Assembly (NCBI GenBank): GCA_003644275.1 | Contig: QNBY01000002.1 | Location: 1-17,388 of the forward strand | DNA from: Planctomycetota bacterium | Lineage (GTDB): Bacteria > Planctomycetota > B143-G9 | Direction of reading: 5' to 3' | DNA: 17,388 bases | Shown: in pieces, positions 5,824-12,876 of the stretch | How positions within the stretch are numbered: position 1 is the stretch's first letter | Layout: each line of letters starts with the position of its first letter | The notes under the pieces: model-generated | What the model was told of the DNA's origin: nothing | What the model saw: only the letters and a program-made list of their open reading frames with translations | Databases searched by the model: none | Made by a program: the position numbers and the translations under genes

Positions 5824-7623
5824 ATGGAGATACTCAAGGGAATAGGCGTATCGCCGGGCGTCGCCTTCGGCCCCGTCTTCATAATGGGACGGGAGGAAGT
5901 GGTGGTCCGCGAGCGCAAGGTCCCGCCGGACGCGGTGGAGGACGAGATAGCCCGCTTCCGCTCCGCCCTGGAGGCCACCGTCGCTTCCTACCGCCTGCTC
6001 AGAGAGGACACCGCCAAGCGCTTCCTCCCCGACTACGCCGCCATCTTCGACGCGCACATCGCCATACTGCGCGACCCCGCCCTCATGAGGAAGGTGGAGG
6101 AACACATACGCGCCCGCCGCCACGTGGCCGAGCACGCCGTCTCCCGCGTCTTCAGGAGCTACATCGCCAAGTTGGAGGCGATAGACGAGGAATACCTCTC
6201 CCAGCGGGCGGACGACCTGCGCGACATCGAGAAGCGCCTCATCGGCAACCTCAGCGGCATCCCCCTCCACAGGGAGTTCGAGGGCATAGAGGGCGAGTTC
6301 GTCCTGGTTACCCGTTTCCTATCGCCCACCGACGCCGCCGTGCTGCCGAAGGACAAGGTGCTCGCCGTCGCCACCGACAAGGGCGGCCCCACCGGCCACG
6401 CCTCCATGTTCGCGCGCGCCCTGGGCATCCCCGCGGTGGTGGGCCTGAAGGTGGTGTCCCACCACGTGTCGAGCGGCGACATAATCGTGGTGAACGGGAA
6501 CCTCGGCGAGGTGATAATCTCGCCCGACGAACAGACGCTGGCCAAGTGCAACCTCGAAAGGCGAGACGACATGTTCGTCTCGCACATCGCCCACCGCTTC
6601 CGGCACGAGGACGCGGTTACGAAGGACGGTGTGCGCGTCGTGGTGAGGGCGAACGTGGCGAAGGCGGAGGACGTCCCCGTCGCCGTGGACCTCGGCGCGG
6701 AGGGGGTGGGGCTCTTCAGGCCGGAGGGGCTGTTCTTCGACCGCAACCAGCCCCCCACCGAGGAGGAGCAGTATTCGCAGTACGCCCGGGCGCTGGACGC
6801 CGCGGGCGACGAGGTGATGACCTTCCGCACCTTCGACGTGGGGTCGGACAAGGTGCCGGCGGAACTCGGAAGCTACTTCGGCAACGAGGCGAACCCCGCG
6901 CTGGGGCTCAGGGCGATACGTTTCGCCATGAAGGCCCCCCACCTGCTGCGGACCCAGCTCAGGGCCATGCTCCGCGCGGTGGCCGAACACGCCCGCCGCA
7001 GGCACACGCCCTATTCCAACGTGAGGATCATGTTCCCCATGGTGACGCATCCCCGGGAGTTCCGCTGGGCGAAGACCCAGATCGCGGGCGTCGTCGAGGA
7101 ACTGAAAGCGTCCGGGCTGGAGGTGCCGCAGGGGATCGCGGTGGGGGCCATGTTCGAGGTGCCGGGGATATTCTTCGGGGCGAGGGAGCTCTTGAGGGAG
7201 GCGGACTTCGTCTCGGTGGGAACCAACGACCTCATACAGTACCTCTTCGCGGCGGACAGGACCAACGAGGACGTGGCCGACCGCTTCATCCCCGGCCACA
7301 AGGCGCTGCTGGAACTGATCAAGATACTCCAGCAGCAGATACTCACCCTTTCGCCCTACATGAGGCCGTCGCTCTCGGTGTGCGGGGAGATGGCATCCGA
7401 TCCCCTCTATTTCGGGATGCTGCTGGGGACGGGGATAACGGAGTTTTCGGTCTCGTTTTCCATGGTGCCCATGATCAAACACACCGCCCGAGCCGTATCG
7501 GCCGCGCGCTGCAAGGAACTGGTGAGGAGAGCGGCCTCCGGAGACGATCCGGAACTCGACCTCACCGCCCTCAGGGACTACATCACCTCCACCGTCCACG
7601 CCCACGTTTACGGCGGCGGTTGA
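5824..7623 (+). CDS. ptsI: PTS Enzyme I (phosphoenolpyruvate-protein phosphotransferase)
   Basis: Autophosphorylates from phosphoenolpyruvate and passes the phosphate to HPr; cytoplasmic dimer. 599 residues, slightly above the usual ~575. The N-terminal HPr-binding helices and swivel domain carry the active histidine H192 in GGPTGHASMFARALGIPAVVG (canonical GGRTSH...). The C-terminal PEP-binding barrel has R299/E301 (GLFRPEGLFFDR), R335 (FRTFDVGSDK), E445 (MFEVP), N468/D469 (VGTNDL), R479 (AADR) and C520 (VCGEMASD). All key catalytic residues are present, so it should be active, but several surrounding positions are unusual. No GAF domain is present, so it is an EI rather than PtsP (EI-Ntr). 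It starts 7 bases after the HPr stop. No terminator follows; the pilM promoter begins 8 bases downstream. Confidence 0.93.
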   Translation: MEILKGIGVSPGVAFGPVFIMGREEVVVRERKVPPDAVEDEIARFRSALEATVASYRLLREDTAKRFLPDYAAIFDAHIAILRDPALMRKVEEHIRARRHVAEHAVSRVFRSYIAKLEAIDEEYLSQRADDLRDIEKRLIGNLSGIPLHREFEGIEGEFVLVTRFLSPTDAAVLPKDKVLAVATDKGGPTGHASMFARALGIPAVVGLKVVSHHVSSGDIIVVNGNLGEVIISPDEQTLAKCNLERRDDMFVSHIAHRFRHEDAVTKDGVRVVVRANVAKAEDVPVAVDLGAEGVGLFRPEGLFFDRNQPPTEEEQYSQYARALDAAGDEVMTFRTFDVGSDKVPAELGSYFGNEANPALGLRAIRFAMKAPHLLRTQLRAMLRAVAEHARRRHTPYSNVRIMFPMVTHPREFRWAKTQIAGVVEELKASGLEVPQGIAVGAMFEVPGIFFGARELLREADFVSVGTNDLIQYLFAADRTNEDVADRFIPGHKALLELIKILQQQILTLSPYMRPSLSVCGEMASDPLYFGMLLGTGITEFSVSFSMVPMIKHTARAVSAARCKELVRRAASGDDPELDLTALRDYITSTVHAHVYGGG

Positions 7624-7631
7624 AAATTTTC

Positions 7632-7659
7632 TTGACGCTGTATCTTTGTGTGCTATACT
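7632..7659 (+). promoter_or_regulatory. Sigma-70-type promoter of the pilMNOPQ operon
   Basis: TTGACG (5 of 6) and, after 16 bases, TATACT (5 of 6) preceded by TGC, an extended -10. It lies in the only gap (88 bases) between ptsI and pilM, giving a start near 7666 and a leader of about 46 bases containing a GGAGGG ribosome binding site. A small CCCG-ATTTTA-CGGG inverted repeat sits at the start of the leader. Confidence 0.75.
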
Positions 7660-7711
7660 GCAAATACCCGATTTTACGGGATGAACGCTTCCTCGGGAGG
7701 GAAGAGGATAA

Positions 7712-8740
7712 ATGTTCGCTCGCCAAAGAACTCTGATAGGGCTCGACATAGGAAGCGCGGTCGTCAAGGCTGTCGAGCTCTCGCTTGACAAGGAGACCAT
7801 CACCCTCACGGGGTACGGCTCGGCGCCCGTCGCCGGTGCGGACAACGTCGAACACGCCATCAGGGAGGCCCTGAACAAAGGAAAGATCCACTCCAAGAGG
7901 GTGGCCACCTCGGTATCGGGCAGGAAGGTGGTGGTGCGGTATTTTCCCGTCGAGTCGGGGTTGAATCCCCAGCAGCTCGACGAGGTGGTCCGCAACAAGG
8001 CGCCCGACTTCGTCCCGTTCAACCTGGACGAGGTGGAGATGGACTACTACCCCGTCACGCTTCCCGAGCCCACTGGCGACCTCGCCTCCAAGGTGGTGCT
8101 CGTGGCGGCCAAGACGGAGGAGATAGAGAACCGGGTGCGCGTGCTCCGCTCCGCCGGGCTCGTGCCCGATCTCATAGACATAGACACCTTCGCCCTCAGC
8201 AACGCCTTCGAACTGTGGGCCGCCAACAACGGCATCTCCATAACCAAGAAGATCATCGCCCTGGTGGACATAGGCTTCATCAAGACGACCATCGGGATTC
8301 TTCACACGGGGGTTTCCAACTTCTCCCGCGAGGTTTACATAGGCACGAACGACATGCGCCAGGCCATAGCCAAGCGCTTCAGCTTCCAGGACGCCGAGGC
8401 GGAATCCCTGCTGGTGAACCCCGGCGACAGTTACGACGCCGTCCGGGACGCCATCCAGAACGTCCTGGAGGACATCGGCAACGAGATAAGGCTCTCCATA
8501 GACTTCTACGAGAATCAGTTCGAGACCGAGGTGAACGAGATATACGTATCCGGCGGGGTAACCCGCTTCCCCGACCTGGTGGAGATACTCGGGCAGATAT
8601 TCTTCCTGCCCACCAACCAGTGGAATCCCGCGCAGGGGATGAACGTGGCGCCCGGAGTGGACGAGGAGGCGCTTTTCAGGGAGGCCGCCCAACTGCCCAT
8701 CGCGGTGGGCCTCGCCAGCCGCCTGAGAAAAAAGGTGTGA
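7712..8740 (+). CDS. pilM: Type IV pilus assembly protein PilM
   Basis: Cytoplasmic actin-like ATPase-fold protein that docks on the N-terminal tail of PilN and connects the pilus motor platform to the PilN/PilO ring. 342 residues, normal for the family. Features: actin-fold phosphate-1 motif GLDIGSAVVKAVEL (9-22), the second phosphate loop LVDIGFIKTTIGIL (around 183-196), the conserved QQLDEVVRNKAPDFVPF region near 90, and the adenosine motif IYVSGGVTRFPDL near 278. ATG start with a purine-rich ribosome binding site (GGAGGGAAGAGG). First gene of the pilus operon behind its own promoter; pilN begins 3 bases after the stop. Confidence 0.95.
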   Translation: MFARQRTLIGLDIGSAVVKAVELSLDKETITLTGYGSAPVAGADNVEHAIREALNKGKIHSKRVATSVSGRKVVVRYFPVESGLNPQQLDEVVRNKAPDFVPFNLDEVEMDYYPVTLPEPTGDLASKVVLVAAKTEEIENRVRVLRSAGLVPDLIDIDTFALSNAFELWAANNGISITKKIIALVDIGFIKTTIGILHTGVSNFSREVYIGTNDMRQAIAKRFSFQDAEAESLLVNPGDSYDAVRDAIQNVLEDIGNEIRLSIDFYENQFETEVNEIYVSGGVTRFPDLVEILGQIFFLPTNQWNPAQGMNVAPGVDEEALFREAAQLPIAVGLASRLRKKV

Positions 8741-8743
8741 GCG

Positions 8744-9475
8744 ATGATCGAAATCAACCTGCTCCCACAGAGATACAGACAGGTCGAATCCACGCCCCTC
8801 AAGATAGGCGTGGCCGTCATCGTGGGGATCGTGCTGGTCCTGAGCTCCCTCTTCTTCGTCATCTCCTACCACATCAAGACCAACAACATCCAGACGGAGG
8901 TCTCCGGCATCGAGACCGAGCTCGCCTCGTGGAGCCGCCGGGTGAAGGAACTGGAGCACGTGGAGCTCGAATGGAAGGTCCAGCAGCAGCGTAAGGACAC
9001 CGTCCGCAAGCTGTTCCTCAGCCGGGTGCTGCTCGCTCCGAAGCTCGCCCGCCTCCAGCAGCTCGTCCCCTCCAACATCCAGATAGAAGCCGTCTCCTTC
9101 CAGACCAAGATGAAGCGCTCATCGAGCAGGGGCCGCCGCGGCACCACCTCCATCGTCAGGTCCCTCACCCTGCAGGGCGTGGCGCGGGCGCCCCTCGGCC
9201 AGAAGGACCCCTTCTACGCCGACGACGTCAGAATGAACACCATCACCGGCTTCACCGCCGCCCTGGAGGCCGATCCCATCTTCAGCGCCGGGATGAAGGG
9301 CGACGTGTCGCTGGTCAAGAGCATCAACAAGGAAAACCGCGAGGACCTCTTCTTCTACCTCGGCGACGAGGAGCCCTACAAGAAGGCGGAGGTGCCGGTC
9401 TATACCTTCGCCGTCCAGGCCTCCTACGTCTTCGAGCAGGAAGAGGAAAGCTCGAAGAAGAAAAAGAAGAAGTAG
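8744..9475 (+). CDS. pilN: Type IV pilus assembly protein PilN
   Basis: Inner-membrane protein of the pilus alignment complex. The cytoplasmic tail carries the PilM-binding INLLPQ motif (4-9). A single transmembrane helix (about 20-43) leads to a periplasmic coiled coil (about 45-90) and a ferredoxin-like fold that pairs with PilO. At 243 residues it is longer than typical PilN (~180-210). The extra sequence includes a basic, serine-rich stretch near 121-136 (KMKRSSSRGRRG) and an acidic then six-lysine C-terminus. It sits 3 bases after pilM. Confidence 0.92.
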   Translation: MIEINLLPQRYRQVESTPLKIGVAVIVGIVLVLSSLFFVISYHIKTNNIQTEVSGIETELASWSRRVKELEHVELEWKVQQQRKDTVRKLFLSRVLLAPKLARLQQLVPSNIQIEAVSFQTKMKRSSSRGRRGTTSIVRSLTLQGVARAPLGQKDPFYADDVRMNTITGFTAALEADPIFSAGMKGDVSLVKSINKENREDLFFYLGDEEPYKKAEVPVYTFAVQASYVFEQEEESSKKKKKK

Positions 9476-9516
9476 CGACACCGACCTACGCGCGCTCGCC
9501 GCGGGAAAGGTGTGAT

Positions 9517-10122
9517 ATGGATGAGGCAGTAATCAACCGCTGGTTCTGGATAGTGATCGCCGTAACGGCCGTCCTCCTCCTCGGCATAGGTGTGGACTTC
9601 TTCTTCGTGTACAAGAAACACGAGTCCCTCGTCCAGGAAAAGAGCCAGAAGGAGGAAGAACTCACCAAACTGCAGTCCCGCTTCGCCTACCTCAAGAAGA
9701 AGGAGCGGCTCATGCTCGCCAACAAGGAGGAGGCCAAGCGTTACGAGGCCTACCTCCCCTCCGAGGACGACATCCCCGGCATGCTCGAGACCATCGCCAC
9801 CCTCGCCACCGACAACAACCTGCTGCTCAACTTCGCCACCGTCTCCAAGCCCAAAGCCCAGACCTCGTCGAGGAAGAAGAAGAAGGAGCTGTACGAATCT
9901 CGCATCTTCAACTTCAGGCTGGTCGGGCACTACCCCGACATAATAAAGTTCGTCAATCAGGTCGAAAACCTCGACCGGTTCGTGATGGTGAACGACGCGA
10001 AGCTGACCCCTCTCTCCGAGGGCGAGCTCGCCAAGAAGGAGGGTGAGAAGTTCGACCCCTCCCGCCCGCCGTACATCTCCTTCACCATCATGATCTATAC
10101 CTTCGTCTATACCGGAGACTGA
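9517..10122 (+). CDS. pilO: Type IV pilus assembly protein PilO
   Basis: Partner of PilN: short cytoplasmic tail, one transmembrane helix (about 9-31, WFWIVIAVTAVLLLGIGVDF), periplasmic coiled coil (about 35-75) and a C-terminal ferredoxin-like domain. 201 residues, the usual size. The family-typical stretch AYLPSEDDIPGMLETIATLA followed by FRLVGHYPDIIKFVNQVENLDRFV supports PilO. A basic loop SSRKKKKELY near 117-126 parallels the basic insert in PilN. The 41-base gap after pilN carries a GGGAAAGG ribosome binding site; the pilP-like gene follows 2 bases after its stop. Confidence 0.92.
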   Translation: MDEAVINRWFWIVIAVTAVLLLGIGVDFFFVYKKHESLVQEKSQKEEELTKLQSRFAYLKKKERLMLANKEEAKRYEAYLPSEDDIPGMLETIATLATDNNLLLNFATVSKPKAQTSSRKKKKELYESRIFNFRLVGHYPDIIKFVNQVENLDRFVMVNDAKLTPLSEGELAKKEGEKFDPSRPPYISFTIMIYTFVYTGD

Positions 10123-10124
10123 TC

Positions 10125-10910
10125 ATGAAGCGGCCAGAGGACATGAAACGGCAGATCTTCTTCCTATTGCTCTTCGCCGCGGCCGCCTTCTTCCTGGCTT
10201 CGGCGGGCCGCGCCGAGACGGCGGGCAAGGCGGCCAAGTCCAAGCCCGCCGGGAAGACGGACATGGCGAAGGCCATCATCGAGGCCCAGCGCTTCGATTA
10301 CGAACCCAATCCCCGCGACATATTCGCCGACATCTTCGTCCACGTGACGCCCAAGCCGATACCGTCGTGGATCCCCACCCCCACGCCGTCCGGCGGGGCC
10401 ACCGCGCCGCCCACCGAGGAGGACCCGCTCGTCGCGCTGAGGAACGCCGCCGCGGCCGAGGCGGCCTCCCTGAGGCCGGTCCTCCTGAGGAAACTGCGCG
10501 AGGGCCGGTACGACTACGTCATCACGGCCGTCCAGAAATACTTGGAGAAGTACAACAGCTTGGGCGAGGAGCTTCAGGAGATAGCCAAGCCCGTCGCTCC
10601 CCTCGCCGACGTGGCCGCGAAGAAGAAGGAACAGGTGGCCCGCTTCAACGAGATATGCGACCAGATAAAGGTCCTCTCCATACTCATATCCGACAGCAAC
10701 AAGTCGGTGATTCTCAACGACGGCCTGTTCGTGCGGGAGGGCGGGAACATCGCCTCGATATTCGGCGACAACCCCGACGTCCCCGCCGACCTGACCGTCG
10801 TCTCCATCACCCCCAGGGGCATAGTGGTGGGGTCGAAGGAGCTCAACATGACCCGCGCCGTTCCGATAAACCCGAAGAAGCGTGACGAAGGGAATTTGGA
10901 GAAGAAGTAA
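10125..10910 (+). CDS. PilP-like periplasmic protein of the pilus operon (no lipobox)
   Basis: Occupies the pilP slot between pilO and pilQ. 261 residues. Hydrophobic signal segment (about 10-27) with a likely cleavage after AGRA (30) and no cysteine for lipidation, unlike classical PilP lipoproteins. PNPRDIFADIF (61-71) recalls the RDPF motif of PilP. A Pro/Thr-rich linker (75-98), a helical region (100-180) and a small beta domain (about 183-236: SILISDSNKSVILNDGLFVR ... TVVSITPRGIVV) resemble the PilP/GspC homology domain that contacts the secretin. It probably bridges PilN/O to PilQ across the periplasm. The start at 10125 was chosen because GGAG lies 7 bases upstream; the ATG at 10143 has a poorer spacing. 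The function rests largely on position. Confidence 0.65.
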   Translation: MKRPEDMKRQIFFLLLFAAAAFFLASAGRAETAGKAAKSKPAGKTDMAKAIIEAQRFDYEPNPRDIFADIFVHVTPKPIPSWIPTPTPSGGATAPPTEEDPLVALRNAAAAEAASLRPVLLRKLREGRYDYVITAVQKYLEKYNSLGEELQEIAKPVAPLADVAAKKKEQVARFNEICDQIKVLSILISDSNKSVILNDGLFVREGGNIASIFGDNPDVPADLTVVSITPRGIVVGSKELNMTRAVPINPKKRDEGNLEKK

Positions 10911-10946
10911 GCTCGCACGTCCACTGGCGTAAGTGGAGGTTCTATC

Positions 10947-12734
10947 ATGCTCAGTGCCCGTAAAGCCGCGTTGCTCTCTCTGGTCCTGCTGGTCGCCGCC
11001 CTCGCCGCAGTCTCCGCCGAGGTGAAGGTGAAGGCCGACAGAGCCGCCGACCTGCTCTCCGAGCGGGAGAACACCCTCGACGTTTCCTTCGAGGAATTCA
11101 CCCTCGCCGACGTCGTGCAGTACCTCGCCGAGAAGGGCGGCGTGAACATCGTCATCGACCCCAAGAGCGACCTCGCCACACTCAAGGTGAGCGCCGACCT
11201 CAAGGGCGTGACCTGGCTCCAGGTGCTCAACTACCTGGCGGAGAAGTACGAGTTCGACATCGAAACGTCGGAGACCGGAGTGTACTACCTCCGCCAGCCG
11301 AAGCGCATCGACCTCATGGCCGACAACGCCCCCCTGCGGGAGGTCATACGCCAGATAGCCGAGGACGCGGGCTTCAACCTCTACGTCGATCCCGACGTGG
11401 AGGGCAAGGTCACCGCCTACCTCAAGGACGTGCCCTGGACCCACGCCCTCGACGTCATCCTCAAGCACAGCCCCTTCGTGATGCTGAAGGAACGCTACAA
11501 CACCATCGTCATAACCACCGTCGAGAAGCTCAAGGAGAAGCCCGAGACGAGGATATTCCGCCTCAACTACATCGAGCCCGTCGGCCAGAAGTACGTGCCC
11601 GAGCTCGAGACGAAATACGCCAGCAAGGAAGAAGCGAAGGCCATCCAGCCGTCGAGCCTCCTCGACATCGTGCAGGACATCGTCGGCAAGGAAGGCTTCG
11701 TAAAGTACGAGACCACCAACAACGCGCTCATCGTGCGGGCCAGCAGGAAGGTGCTCGCCGAGGTGGAGCAGCTGATAACCGACCTCGACCGCGAACCCCT
11801 CCAGGTGTCCATAAGCGTGCGGATATACTCCGTCTCGCTCGAACAGGTGCGTGACGTGGGCATCAAGTGGTCCGAGGGCCTCATCTTCAGCGGCAACGGC
11901 GGCTCGGCGACGAACGCCGTGGTCTTCCCGTTCACCCGCGGCTTCGACAGCTGGGAGAAATACCTCCACGGCGCCTCGACGCGCGGCCCGTTCTTCACGG
12001 CCGATCCCGTCATCACCGGCGGCTCGCTCGACGCCAGCCAGCTCGCCATGACCCTCAAGCTGCTCGACACCTACACCAACGCCGAGGTCATCCAGCAGCC
12101 GCGCATCACCACGCTCGACAACCACGCCGCCACCATCCACATCGGCGACGTCATCCGCTACGCCGAGTACGAACAGAGCACCGGCGGCGACACCACCACG
12201 GGCGGCTACAAGGAAGCCGAGAACTCCCCCGTCGAGCTCGGCGTGCAGCTCCTCGTGATACCGCACGTCGCGCGCCGAGAGCGCAACATCCTCATGACCG
12301 TCATTCCCAAGATAGAGGACGCGAGAAGCGGCGCCCTCTTCGAGGAGTTCGGCGCGGGCGGCACCGCCATCAAGCTCCCCCAGACCAAGACGGAGCTCGT
12401 GGTCTCCAAGATGATCATCCCCGACGGCAACACCGGCGTGCTCGCCGGCTTCGTGAAGAACACCAACTCCAAGAGCGGCAACAAGATACCGCTGCTCGGC
12501 GACATCCCCCTGCTCGGCTGGCTGTTCAAGAACCGCCACAGCGAGAACAAGAAGGAAGTCCTGCTCATCTTCATCACGCCCACCGTCATCTCCTCCACCT
12601 CCACCGCCGAGGTGACCAAGGAGTTCGAGACCATACGCAAGTCGCTCCACGACGAGTTCCTCCGCAAGCAGAAGGAAGTGGTGGAGAAGAAGGTGAAGAA
12701 GGGCGAGACCAAGGTCAAACCCAGCGTGGATTGA
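10947..12734 (+). CDS. pilQ: Type IV pilus secretin PilQ
   Basis: Outer-membrane multimeric channel through which the pilus passes. 595 residues. Signal peptide 1-24 (cleavage after VSA). Two N-domains: about 44-112 (FTLADVVQYLAEKGGVNIVI) and about 118-190 (PLREVIRQIAEDAGFNLYVD). A third, NolW-type, domain spans about 195-285 (ETRIFRLNYIEP ... NNALIVRA). The secretin core spans about 290-550, ending in the diagnostic GNKIPLLGDIPLLGWLF near 511 and KKEVLLIFITPTVI. A Lys-rich helical tail follows. No AMIN peptidoglycan-binding domain is seen, so the protein is shorter than proteobacterial PilQ. ATG start behind GGAGG; last gene of the operon, with a terminator 17 bases after the stop. Confidence 0.95.
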   Translation: MLSARKAALLSLVLLVAALAAVSAEVKVKADRAADLLSERENTLDVSFEEFTLADVVQYLAEKGGVNIVIDPKSDLATLKVSADLKGVTWLQVLNYLAEKYEFDIETSETGVYYLRQPKRIDLMADNAPLREVIRQIAEDAGFNLYVDPDVEGKVTAYLKDVPWTHALDVILKHSPFVMLKERYNTIVITTVEKLKEKPETRIFRLNYIEPVGQKYVPELETKYASKEEAKAIQPSSLLDIVQDIVGKEGFVKYETTNNALIVRASRKVLAEVEQLITDLDREPLQVSISVRIYSVSLEQVRDVGIKWSEGLIFSGNGGSATNAVVFPFTRGFDSWEKYLHGASTRGPFFTADPVITGGSLDASQLAMTLKLLDTYTNAEVIQQPRITTLDNHAATIHIGDVIRYAEYEQSTGGDTTTGGYKEAENSPVELGVQLLVIPHVARRERNILMTVIPKIEDARSGALFEEFGAGGTAIKLPQTKTELVVSKMIIPDGNTGVLAGFVKNTNSKSGNKIPLLGDIPLLGWLFKNRHSENKKEVLLIFITPTVISSTSTAEVTKEFETIRKSLHDEFLRKQKEVVEKKVKKGETKVKPSVD

Positions 12735-12750
12735 CGGTCCGAATACCTCG

Positions 12751-12781
12751 AGAGGGGGGCGCACGCCCCCCTCTTTTTTTT
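12751..12781 (+). terminator. Rho-independent terminator of the pilus operon
   Basis: Stem AGAGGGGGGC / GCCCCCCTCT with a GCAC loop followed by a run of about seven Ts. It lies directly after pilQ and 26 bases before the next promoter, cleanly separating the pilus operon from the following gene. Confidence 0.92.
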
Positions 12782-12806
12782 GGGTGGGGCCGTTGTCCGT
12801 TTTTAC

Positions 12807-12835
12807 TTGACAGTCGGTCTCTGCGGGCCTATAAT
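12807..12835 (+). promoter_or_regulatory. Perfect-consensus sigma-70 promoter
   Basis: TTGACA (12807-12812), 17-base spacer, TATAAT (12830-12835): an exact match to the bacterial housekeeping consensus. Predicted start near 12842. The leader contains a small hairpin AGCCC/GGGCT (12845-12860) and then GAAAGGAGG. It drives only the large TPR/charged-helix gene, implying strong expression. Confidence 0.9.
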
Positions 12836-12876
12836 TCGGAATTCAGCCCGTTCGGGGGCTTTGAAAGGAGGCGCCT

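Noticed and set aside
7667..7680. CCCG-ATTTTA-CGGG inverted repeat in the pilM leader as an operator
   Set aside because: Four-base arms are too short to distinguish from chance in this GC-rich sequence; recorded only in the promoter entry.
10164..12764. 866-residue open frame on the minus strand opposite the pilP-like gene and pilQ
   Set aside because: It is a codon-bias shadow of the secretin gene: low-complexity Leu/Val/Gly/Asp sequence, no motif, and it crosses the pilus operon terminator.
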